Source of the DNA: Melieria omissa
Taxonomy: Eukaryota; Arthropoda; Insecta; Diptera; Ulidiidae
Length of the DNA stretch: 64,000 bases
Assembly: GCA_963971225.1 (NCBI GenBank)
Contig: OZ020268.1
Coordinates: 112,312,830-112,376,829 of the forward strand
Reading direction: 5' to 3'
In this document: positions 44,399 through 54,382 of the stretch, piece by piece
Numbering within the stretch: position 1 is the stretch's first letter
Layout of the letters: the number at the start of each line of letters is the position of its first letter
Position numbers and translations under genes: made by a program
Notes under the pieces: model-generated
Databases searched by the model: none
What the model was told of the DNA's origin: nothing
The model's input: only the letters and a program-made list of their open reading frames with translations

Positions 44399-45143
44399 CC
44401 CTCAATCACCTACCTTAAAATCTCGTATCTACCCACCCTGAGTCCCCGAGACTCACATTTTTGCTTACGAAATAATGTGACATCTATAAAACTTGTATGG
44501 TTTTTTATATTTTTGTAGGCCACATTAACCCCTCTTGTTACAGATTTTATTCCAAATCCTTACATAACTGTAATAAAAATTCACTTTTTTATGGACAGAA
44601 AAAAACCTCTAAAATACATGTACTCAACTTTTTATAAAGACAAAAGATATAAATAAATTAACAAAAACAAAAAACTTAAAAAGAAAATTACTATTCAGAA
44701 AAAGACTTGAAGTAATACTTCATTATATAAAAAAAGAAAACGTGCAGCAGGTTGAATTACATATGTTGTGCACTTACCTCACATACCTTTTTGGCACAAC
44801 TAAAGAAAATTGTTAGTAGCAAAACTTCTAAGAGGGTTAACACTCTCAATTCGTGAATGTTTCGCAGCCATTTTGGCATCCTAAAGTTAAATTAACACGA
44901 TAATAAACAAATTTGCAAGTACAATTTTTGTAACAAAAAACACCACCCAGAGTCCCCGGGACTCACTCCATGCCAAAACTCAGCCTTGTAATTGTAGTGC
45001 GCTAACGTACCATCGTCTTCGCGTTCTGTGCAACCCTTTACGAAGGTATACGAAAGTTAAATACCGAAACACAAAAACACAACTTGAACCAACTTATTAA
45101 AGTTCGCGGTGAGTCCCTTTGACTCAGGGTAGGCGATTGAGGA
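44399..45143. mobile_element. piggyBac-type non-autonomous element, 745 bp, TTAA-flanked
   Basis: The ends CCCTCAATCACCTACC and, inverted, TCCTCAATCGCCTACC lie next to TTAA (44395-44398, 45144-45147). Just inside are CCTGAGTCCCCGAGACTCAC and the inverted CCTGAGTCAAAGGGACTCAC, which are themselves palindromic (GAGTC...GACTC). A third GAGTCCCCGGGACTC lies at about 44951. No transposase ORF. Confidence 0.65.
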
Positions 45144-45147
45144 TTAA

Positions 45148-45732
45148 GCAATTAATCTGAACCTGAATTAGCTTTGTTGTGTGTTTCCGAATAATTTCCT
45201 TGTTTAATTTTGTTTAATTTTGTAAAATTAATGTTTCCGTTTGTTAAAATATTTTACAGCAAGGACAAGCATACTCAAAGAAAACCTGAAACAAATAAAA
45301 CTGGTTAATAATTTTTAACAAAATTAAATAAACCTTTAACTGTTTAACCGTTAAACATTTTCAGTGCCAATGCAGAATTTCTATGATTGCAACGTTTTTC
45401 TTACTGGGTATTCATTTCGCTCTGATGAGTTGTGCTCGCACGAGACAATCAGACAATCATACAATTTTACATACAGAGAATTCGCTTAGCGTTAACAGCA
45501 ACAAAGTAACAGCAGCCCACCAGAAAGCTCCACTGCATTCGACAGCGCACCGCGTTGGTTTGTGCGCTTCCCTAAAAAATGTACAGAACCGCCGAGTGGA
45601 TTTCAGTACGCAACAGTTGCCGGAAAGTGTTGGAGTACTTGTTCTGAACAGACGTCGCGGTGTTGAAGCTAACACCGGAAATTTTGTTTCGTCTATTTGG
45701 CAGGAAGAGGTGCGAGTGTTTAGCGAGCAAGG
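45148..45732 (+). other. 5' flank and 5' UTR of aldo-keto reductase A
   Basis: A 118-codon ORF at 45383-45736 overlaps the reductase start in another frame and has no recognisable content. The segment should carry the promoter. Confidence 0.4.
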
Positions 45733-48700
45733 ATGACCGATGTGCCCTTTGTGAGACACAACAACGGGACCAAGGTGCCGGCTATCGGCCTGGGCACCTA
45801 CACGGTAAGTGGAGCAGCGCACTGTGGCTAGTTGCGGGCGGTGCTTGAGTCACAGCGCGAATGCCAGTGAAGTAATCAAGACGCGTCAGCCCTGCCGGGC
45901 GTTGTGTCATATTTAGACAAGTTTTTTCGCAGCTTTGTTAGTGGGCTGACGTCTCACCGCTAAGTGAAGTGCTAAATGCAACTGGCGGATCGATATACAA
46001 GTAATCGCATTCAATTTGAAGTCAATTCGGTTTAACAGCCCACGGAGATGCTGCAGGGCGTTCGCACAACCCCCAATTCACTAACAGGGAACCTGCGATA
46101 CGTCGAGTCGGCGTTGTGGGCCCTCAAATATCAAAGTCATTGCCATTATCTCTTGAATGTCAAATGGGCGCCAGCGAATCAGTTGTGTTGCGCTGTACAC
46201 CCTACGCAACGCCCGGCGGGTCGTGTGGCCACTGGAGCAGCGCTGGATAAATCGATGCCATGAGCCAAATTCATGCACGCCGTACAAAGCGTCTAGGCTG
46301 TAGAGCGTAAAACGATGACAGGCAATTCATGAAAAGTTCACAGTCGAAATCTTATCAATGGTGCTTGCACCTTTTTCTAGTCGGTTTGGCTTAAACAAAT
46401 TTTATTGAGATATGACCTGAACTGTTGAGAAATTGAAGATTAATATTTGTCTTAGGTTTTAATTGGAGTACAATAAAAAATTAGAGAACTATTCGAATTG
46501 CTCTGGGAAGGAATTTTTTTGGTCAATGTTAAGTTTAAATCGATGGAAGAAGAAATGTAATTTTGCCAAGTGTGACTGTAAGGTGTACGTAGGTGTTTGC
46601 TGTTCGATTCGATTATAAGCTTTCAACCTTGTGCTTTATTTTCATATAGAAAGTAACGTATTTTTCTATGGAAAAGTTCCCCGATTAATGTTGTTTTTTG
46701 CGAATGCATGAGCGTGAAGTGTACGTTCTTAATTCGAACTTGCGGCTTTAGGCGTATTTATTATTTTGCACTCATATGCACCAAAATTATGGTCCCGGTT
46801 TTTCAAAAATATTCGTATTTCCCATTGAAATACTTTAAGACGAATGTGATAGCTAGATTTTGGTATGAACATTCGCACTATTAACACTTTTTAACTGTTT
46901 TTATGCTGTTCCGTTAATTTTGCAGCTGAGACTCTCAGCACCTGAGTTACTGTGCACTTTTATGTAATACACTTTTGTAACTTGGGGCAAATTAAGCTTT
47001 TAAAAAATTAATTTCTAATTTTATACCTGACTGAACTACCGACTTACTCATTAACCCTTTCGCTATTTTGTTGCCATATGGCAACATGCTACTTTGTGGA
47101 CGTCTGAACCCTCTGTGATTTCCGGAATACATTTTTTGTTGGTCCTTAGAAAAGTTTGAAGTTTTGGAAAAAATACGAAATTAATAAACTGAATATTTAA
47201 GATAAAAATTAAAAATGTCTTATGGAATGTTGCTATATAACCACATAGAAGCCTAAAACGTAACATTTAAAGTTTTAAATTTTTCCAGTAAAAATCTGTA
47301 GCGGGGGGGTGGGGGGTGGGAAGGTTTCGTACACATCTTTTGAGCCAAATATTATTTGGAACGAAATTTTCCAATTTTCCAACGAAAATGTGTAAAACAA
47401 ACAATCACACTCTTATTTTCAATGAGGCTTTTATGAGTCAGAATTTTTCTATGTGCATTAGCTTAGAACAGTCCAGATTATAACATAAAATTATCGTTGT
47501 ATGTCGGAGTAAACGCCAATACAAGGATAAATACTGGACTGGACATTTACTCAAAAGTCCAAGAATTTAAGATCTGAGAGTACGATTTGCTCTTTTAGCA
47601 TATTATGTGTACGGAAGAATATATGTTAAATGACTAAGCTTTGTCTTCATGTCATTTTTGTTCAACGAAAAAGGAATGTGTTAATAATTTTTGTTGCCTC
47701 TTGTTAATTGGAATCTATCACAACAATGTAGTTTAATGCTTTATTCGGTCAACGACGTCTCTTAGATACTAAGATGACAATGAGACAAATATCTGTGGTT
47801 TAACAACAACAGCAGCAAAGCCGGCCAAAGTTCAACGCCCCAACGTGTTTGGTTCTTAATTGCTCTTCAATGATAGTTTATTTATTTGAGATTTCACATA
47901 ATTAAAAGTTTCTCGTTCCTTGCATCCCGTCACGAAAATCAATTTAAAGTATTCTGCTTCGGCTTCTCTCCTTTAGTCCTTGGGCGGCGACTGTGAGCGC
48001 GCGGTGCGCGATGCTATCGATGCGGGCTACCGTCACTTCGACACCGCCTACTTCTACGAGAACGAGCACGAAGTTGGAAAGGCGGTGCTCGATAAAATCG
48101 CTGAAGGTGTCATCAAGCGCGAAGACGTGTTCATTGTGTCTAAGGTTGGTAGCGTTGGCTGTTCTCTGCCCGCCACTAAAATGTGTTAATAAATTGCAGT
48201 TGTGGTGCCATTTTCACGAGCCCGAGAAAGTGGAGTATGCCTGCCGCAAGTCGTTAGCGAACTTTGGCTTGGATTACATTGATTTGTACTTAATGCACTG
48301 GCCATACTCGTACCAGCATCGCGGAGATGACAATATGATGCCTACCAATGCCAAGGGCGAGGTGGAACTGAGGTAAGCATTAGCGATTAGTATTGAAATT
48401 GAAGTTAATAACTGAATCGTGCAGCGACGTTGACTACTTGGACACTTGGACGGCCATGGAACATTTGGTGGCGTTGGGTCTAACCAAAAACATTGGTGTT
48501 TCAAACTTCAATTCGGAACAGTTGGCACGTCTCATGGGCCACTGCCAAATTAAGCCCATTCACAATCAGGTACTAACTACAAATTGCGTGAAACATTTTG
48601 TTTTCGTTAGTGATTGTCACTGCGCATTTTCAATTTACAGGTGGAATGTCATCCTGGTCTTAATCAGAAGAGACTCATCCATGCGTGCAAAAACTATGAT

Positions 48701-49089
48701 ATTGTTGTAACTGCTTACTGCCCGCTTGGTAGACCCGAGCCAGCCAAAAAGCTGCCCAAGTACTTATTTGATCCGAAAGTGCAGGAAATCGCCGATAAGT
48801 ACCACAAGTCGCCCGCACAGGTTGTGCTCAGATATTTGGTAAGAGAATATTCAACATTTTACTCCCATTTCACTCAAATTTTAAATTCGTTTAACAGGTG
48901 GAAATCGGTACGGTGCCCATTCCAAAGTCCGTAAACAAGAAGCGCATCGTTGAAAACATCAATGTCTTTGATTTCAAGCTAACCGCTGATGAGCACAAAG
49001 TTCTGGACGCATTCAACACGGGCGAACGTCTAATTCCAATGGACCACGCCAAAAAGAGCAAATATTACCCATTCCATGTGCCATACTGA
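45733..49089 (+). CDS. Aldo-keto reductase A (aldose reductase-like), six exons
   Basis: Exons: 45733-45804, 47977-48144, 48200-48372, 48425-48569, 48641-48838, 48898-49089. All junctions are in phase, giving 315 residues, typical for AKR1-type (beta/alpha)8 enzymes. The first exon encodes VPAIGLGTYT. The catalytic tetrad is complete: Asp46 and Tyr51 (HFDTAYFYENE), Lys80 (FIVSK) and His113 (LMHW). The NADPH-binding IGTVPIPKS is in the last exon. The family reduces aldehydes and sugars with NADPH in the cytosol; the substrate cannot be told from sequence. It is the first of three tandem bodies. The 2.2 kb first intron contains a palindrome (47069-47086) and a G-rich run (47303-47320). Confidence 0.88.
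47069..47086. other. Perfect 18-bp palindrome
   Basis: TGTTGCCATATGGCAACA, in intron 1 of reductase A. Its function is unknown. Confidence 0.7.
47303..47320 (+). other. G-rich run with quadruplex potential
   Basis: Seven G, T, six G, T, three G, followed by AAGG. Enough G tracts exist for an intramolecular quadruplex on the plus strand. Confidence 0.5.
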
Positions 49090-50469
49090 GCGGTGTTTTT
49101 AACAGGTGGTTGCACTGTGACCATAGGATGTTCTTTTTCTACAACGTATCCAATACAAGTACCCGTGTACCTACAAAATCTGTTGAATAATGGTTAAATG
49201 ATTGATTGTTGCACAAACATTGAACCAAGTACCTACTATTTATAACAAAAGTTATTTATATGCTCCACCAGAAAATCTAAATATTATCCACCTTGTATTT
49301 GGTAATATTAACAGTTTTGTCCATTAGAGTGGTTTGCGTTCGCTTTAGTATGTAAAAGTAAATATTTATCTAAATTATTCAGTGTACTTTGAGTACGAAT
49401 ACTTTGTCAAATTAAAAACAGTAATTCTCTATCTGTTCATTGCTAAAATATACAAAAGCACCATTAATGGTGGTGTGAAAAGATGTGCTGGTTTGTTGTT
49501 ATCTATTAGTTATCGGTCGGAGCAAGGTACACGCTTACAAGTGTGCAGATTAAATTCATGCACTTTTTACATACGTACATACATATGTATATTATATAAA
49601 CATTCAAGAGCAGTTATGAGATTACATACGAGTATACTATGGAAATGGCTTTTTGCATATTCGCATAAAGCTTTCTGGTGGCTACTTTCGACTGGAACAT
49701 GGGAAAACAAACACATGTTTTTACATTATTAAGCACAGCCTGACCAAAATAGAATTAAAACGTTTTATAGTACATTATTAGTTTATAAATTAATTAAGCA
49801 ATTTAGGCAACGTTTCGGATGTGAGCAGAAAACACCTGAATAACTTTGCATTGAATGTCAAAGCATCTAAGACCCCACTCTGCCGACTATAGCGCACGCC
49901 AAGCTAAACCGGAGCCGGCATTTGCTGCCAAATGTCACGCAAAGGTCATAAACGTTTACGCAGAGCGCACCAAATCACAGCGCCAAACGCTGAAATTTGT
50001 GCAAGCACCGGCTGTAGCAATGTACAAAATCGGCAAAATAGGGTACAACAGCAAAAATATTGAATCCAATATCACGCAATGAAATTATATGCTTCTGCAG
50101 GAGGGAAAGGGCGACCTTCTACGCAAAATGCAAACATGCAGTCGAAAAACGGATGCATCGTCGTGGCGTTGCTCTCGTTAGCCAAGACACCCCAACAGCT
50201 GTTAACGGAAAGCTCTCTGTTCACACACTTTGCAGCTTTTTCTACAGAGCACGCAGCGCTTGCTGTCATCGGTTGGCGTTTGTTCTATTTCGATTGTGTT
50301 GTTTGTGGCACTGTGCCGGTTGTGCTGTTGGCGAAACGTCAAAGTGGCAAAAGTATTCGGGAATTTTCTAGCTCTTCGCCGCGTCGGAGTTCGATATAAA
50401 TTCGAGGGACTTGTGCGATTATATTGTCAAGCAGCTGTGCGCAGAGACAACCAAGAAGTCGCCAAGAAG
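49090..50469 (+). other. Intergenic between reductases A and B
   Basis: 3' region of A, then the 5' flank of B. A TATA-like GATATAAATTC at about 50392-50402 lies some 70 bp before the ATG of B. I see no second AKR-type first exon here. Confidence 0.45.
50392..50402 (+). promoter_or_regulatory. Candidate TATA box for reductase B/C transcripts
   Basis: GATATAAATTC, about 70 bp upstream of the start codon at 50470. Motif and position only. Confidence 0.3.
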
Positions 50470-52126
50470 ATGGCACCGAATCTTGCTCCCACTGTAAAGT
50501 TGAACAATGGCTACGAAATGCCGGTGCTCGGTCTGGGCACCTACGAGGTATGCGGCTGTTGTTTGCTGTTTTGCGGCCACCATTACGTGCAGTTTAGTTC
50601 TTATCTTGGTTTAAAAGTGCATTCTTCAAGTGTCTGTCAGATGATTTGCAATTTCTAGCGCTGCACTCAACAGCTGAGTTTTTACTTTTTTAGCGCGAAA
50701 TCAGCGTGAATATTCCGTTAACAGAGACAGCTGTTAACAGAATGTGCTTTGTAGGGTAAATCCGGGTCATTGGTAGTTGATTTCCGTTATACATTTTATT
50801 TTCGTTTATAACAACAATAAGTTTGAAGTATTAGCGCAATTTTCTTAAAATTAAAGAACTCTTACATGGTCAGCAATGCCGAAATTTTACAATTATAATT
50901 TTTTGTAATGTCTAATTATTAATCGGAACAATGCAAACAAACTTTGAAGTAACGAAATGCTATATTTCCGATTATATTCAATGCCCACTGGGCCCAGCTT
51001 AAGAAGGCCAAATGCGAAAACGCGCTCAGATGTGCGCTTGACATGGGCTATCGCCATATAGACACTGCCTACCTGTATCGCAACGAAGACTTGGTTGGAA
51101 AGGTGCTGAAGGAGAAAATTGAAGCAGGCGTTGTCAGGCGTGAGGATATATTCCTCGTAACCAAAGTGGGTCGAAAAGCGATAATCAATGATCGAACGCA
51201 GACGCACTAACGAATGACGTCGAATTCTTTTCACATAGCTGTGGAATATCTTTCACGAACCCGACAGGGTAAAGTATGCGCTGGAGCGGCAGCTGGCTTC
51301 GCTGGGCACCACCTACATCGACTTGTATCTGATGCATTCGCCCGTTGGGTTCACGTACGTGGATGATGACGCGCTGATGCCGCACGTAGACGGCCAGCTG
51401 CAGACGAAGTGGGTGTGCTTGCTTTGCAATTTGAAACTTTTCGCAATAATTGGCCAATTTTTCTTCGAAGTGACATCGACTACGTGGATACGTACAGAGC
51501 CATGGAGGAGTTGGTACAATGCGGCTGGGTGCGCAGTCTAGGTCTCTCAAATTTCAATAGCGCACAGATACAAAGAATCCTGGACCACTGCACCATAAAA
51601 CCAGTGACTAATCAGGTTACTTGTATATTTTGCATAATGCTGGAATCGCAGCTGATGATTGCTTATTGCGCAGGTGGAGTGTCATCCAGCCCTAAATCAG
51701 CGCAAAATGATTGAGTTCTGTCGGGAACGCGACATTGTCGTAACCGCATACTCGCCGCTAGCACGGCCCAAACTCTCGAAACCAACGCCCAGCTTCTATC
51801 TATCGGACGATATGAAAATCATTATGCAAAAATATTCCAAGACAGCGGCGCAGGTGGTGCTGCGTTATTTGGTTAGAAAATGAAATTTTGTGGGCGTGTG
51901 ACGGTGACTGATATGTGCTTTGTTCTTTGTGCAGCTGGACATTGGCACGATTCCCATACCAAAGTCAGCGCATGCCGAAAGACTGCTGGAAAATATTAGC
52001 GTATTCGATTTCAAACTGACCGCCGATGACATCGTCACCATGGATTCTTTCAACAAGGGCGAACGTCTGTGGAAATTCGAAGCAGCTAAGGAACACAAAT
52101 ACTGGCCTTATCAAATAGAATTTTAA
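50470..52126 (+). CDS. Aldo-keto reductase B (aldose reductase-like), six exons
   Basis: Exons: 50470-50547, 50998-51165, 51239-51408, 51471-51615, 51674-51871, 51935-52126, giving 316 residues. The introns fall at exactly the codons used in reductase A. Exon 1 (MAPNLAPTVKLNNGYEMPVL...) is the standard start of fly aldose reductase-like proteins. The tetrad is Asp48 and Tyr53 (HIDTAYLYRNE), Lys82 (FLVTK) and His115 (LMHSP). IGTIPIPKS forms the NADPH site. After LMH it has SPVGF where A has WPYSY, so the substrate loop differs. Its first exon is probably also used by body C downstream. Confidence 0.88.
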
Positions 52127-52517
52127 AAGTCAATTAAAATTAGTATTTTGCAAAAAATTCATTACAGAATTATTAGATATGGAAATATGAGTTAGTCTAG
52201 CTTTCGTCTTTATAGAGCTTTCGTATTAGTATCGGAATGTTATTGAATATAAGGAAGGTAGGTCCAAAGAGACCTATTGTGATACCACAGTTTTTTGGAC
52301 TTATTTCCTCTGCTTTACATAGTCTTACCACCTATATCCCCAGTTGTATCTTCTTCTAAAGAATGCAGGGCAAGTACATACAAAAATAAGTCCGTTTACC
52401 TTCTCTTCCTCATCCATGAATAGTAAAAACTATTAAATCAATATTCATACGAATAATATGGTCAGAAAACGAAACTTAGTATATATTGCTTGAATAATAC
52501 GCATAAATTGATTTCAG
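52127..52517 (+). other. Spacer between reductase bodies B and C
   Basis: I found no ATG-plus-GLGTY first exon here. It contains a remnant of the 36160 retroposon family at about 52250-52291. A run ending in TTGATTTCAG provides the acceptor of body C. Confidence 0.55.
52250..52291 (+). repeat. Remnant of the short retroposon family of 36160-36247
   Basis: GGAAGGTAGGTCC followed by CCTATTGTGATACCACAG matches the two ends of the 36160-36247 element, read on its minus strand, with the middle missing. Confidence 0.45.
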
Positions 52518-53557
52518 TCAAAAAACAACGAGGCTGAGATTGCTACGAAGCACGCAATCGATGTGGGCTATCGTCACTTTGACACGGCTTATTTCTACCA
52601 GAATGAGGCCGAGGTCGGTAAGGCGATTCGTGATAAAATTGCTGAAGGCGTTGTAAAGCGCGAGGATATCTTCTTGGTGACCAAACTCTGGAATATTCAT
52701 CATGAACCGGACCGTGTTGAAGGTGCTTGCCGCAAGCAGCTGGAGCTGCTGGGCTTGGACTACATCGATCTGTACTTGATGCATTTGCCCGTGGCCTACA
52801 AATATGTGAACGAGCAGACGCTGTTACCGAAGGACGAGGCAGGCGTTTTGCAATTGAGGTAAGTAAATCAATGTAATAAACTTTGTACAAAATTATGAAA
52901 TTATTGAAAATTTATGGAAATTATTTGATTGTTTCTACTACAGCGATGTGGATTATTTGGACACATACAAGGCCATGGAGAAGGTGGTTAAGTTGGGTCT
53001 CGTGCGCAGCATTGGTGTGTCCAACTTCAATAGCGAACAAATAAAACGTGTTCTAGAAAATTGCGAAATTAAACCGGTCACCAATAAAGTGGAGTGCTCG
53101 CCTGCCGTCAACCAAAAAAAGCTAATTGAGTTCTGCAAGAAAAATGACATGACTCTGACCGCCTATTCGCCGCTGGGACGCCCAAAACCAGACGAGAAAA
53201 AGCCCAGTTTTTATTACTCGGAGCACACGAAGGCTATTGCGGACAAGTATAAGAAAACGCACGCGCAGGTTGTGCTGCGATATTTGGTAACTAACATTGA
53301 TACATTTTATTAAATACATTTTTTCAAGTATAAATATGTCTGTATATGCTTGTTTGCAGGTCGATATTGGTGCCATACCAATACCCAAGTCGTCGAATGT
53401 CCAACGCATCGAGGAGAATTTCAATATTTTCGATTTCCAATTGACTCCCGAAGACTTGGCCATCATGGATCAGTTCAACACTGGTGAACGGCTGGTTCGC
53501 TTCAACCTCATAAAAGCACAAAACCACAAATATTGGCCCTTCAGCATTGAGTTCTAA
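52518..53557 (+). CDS. Aldo-keto reductase body C (three exons, no first exon of its own)
   Basis: Exons 52518-52858, 52944-53286 and 53360-53557 give 294 codons with the stop, starting in phase 0 at SKNNEAEIATKHAIDVGYRH. The active site is intact: Asp/Tyr in HFDTAYFYQNE, Lys in FLVTK, His in LMHLP (Asp48, Tyr53, Lys82 and His115 if joined to the exon at 50470). IGAIPIPKS is present. Two introns found in A and B (after the catalytic Lys and before VEC) are absent. No start codon or GLGTY exon occurs between B and C, and the SK.NE..-AIDVGYRH start follows such an exon in fly aldose reductases. The natural reading is splicing from 50470-50547 over all of B, giving 319 residues. AATAAA occurs at about 53637. 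Confidence 0.82.
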
Positions 53558-54382
53558 GCAATTTGCGTGCAAATTGTAAATTAATAACAAAACACTGCAT
53601 GAAATTCAGCAGAAATTGTGCATAATTGATTTTCTTAATAAACAAAAAATAAAAAAATTAAGAGCGTTGAGTTTGCGTCAGTATAGTCGAGTTAGATTTT
53701 TTTGTAAAGTTATGTTTAGAATTTAAATATATGCGTTTTGTAAGTTATTAATAATTATTATAATTATAATTGATTATGAATGCATATTACACCGACGTAA
53801 GAAGGCAGCAAGATGATTGAGTTTATATTTATTGTCTATGTATATTTATGTTTGTATTATACAGTTACCTAGCCAATGTTCAATAGCAATATCCGTCGAT
53901 TGAGAAGTGAGATGAGTTTTAATCGCCATTCTAATTAAAAGTACTCAATATTTCGTCGCCTCAGAAAACGAATGTCGTATGTTCCATTGAGCCAGGTGAG
54001 ACATACGACATTTGTTTTCTCAGGCGACGATTTGTATGTGATTTGTGAATTAAAACTGGTATAAAGTGTCTGTTCTCACCTCCATTATCATTTTCAATAA
54101 TAAGAAATCGAAGGTTTTTGTTTTACATATTCGACCGATCCTTGTTTTGTGTGCCTGGCAGCCCTGCAATGCAATTTCGTACAAAAGAAAAAAGCCATGA
54201 ACATAGCCAAGAACGCCATTTCTCGGCTAACGGTTTTCTTCCCGGCAACTGTCACTTGAAGTTGGATGCTCTTGTTGTTGCTTTGAACGCGTTGACGAAA
54301 AATTACTTGATTTGCGCAATTTCGCTGCTTCGAAAAAGAAAGATTTTATTACTTGACGAGAACGTTTCGATTTGAAGAAGAA
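53558..54382. other. Intergenic, reductase C to Tudor gene
   Basis: Holds the 3' end of the reductase cluster, a strong hairpin at 53953-54030, and the 5' region of the Tudor gene. No ORF is supported. Confidence 0.45.
53953..54030. ncRNA. Near-perfect 30-bp hairpin, candidate small-RNA precursor
   Basis: The arms 53953-53982 (TCGTCGCCTCAGAAAAC...) and 54001-54030 (...GTTTTCTCAGGCGACGA) pair over 30 bp with one mismatch and one G-U pair, around an 18-nt loop (TCCATTGAGCCAGGTGAG). The total length of 78 nt is in the range of insect microRNA precursors. I do not recognise the arm sequences as a known microRNA. The stem is more perfect than most microRNA stems, so a recent inverted duplication or a tiny MITE is the main alternative. 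Confidence 0.4.

Noticed and set aside
45383..45736. 118-codon ORF with hydrophobic start just before reductase A
   Set aside because: It is in another frame from the reductase start and overlaps it by 4 bases; best read as 5' UTR.
47041..47345. TTAACCCTTTCGC followed by a palindrome, considered as a piggyBac-type end
   Set aside because: I could not find a matching inverted end with TTAA downstream.
54118..54375. 85-codon ORF upstream of the Tudor gene
   Set aside because: AT-rich, no domain, and it ends across the Tudor 5' UTR.
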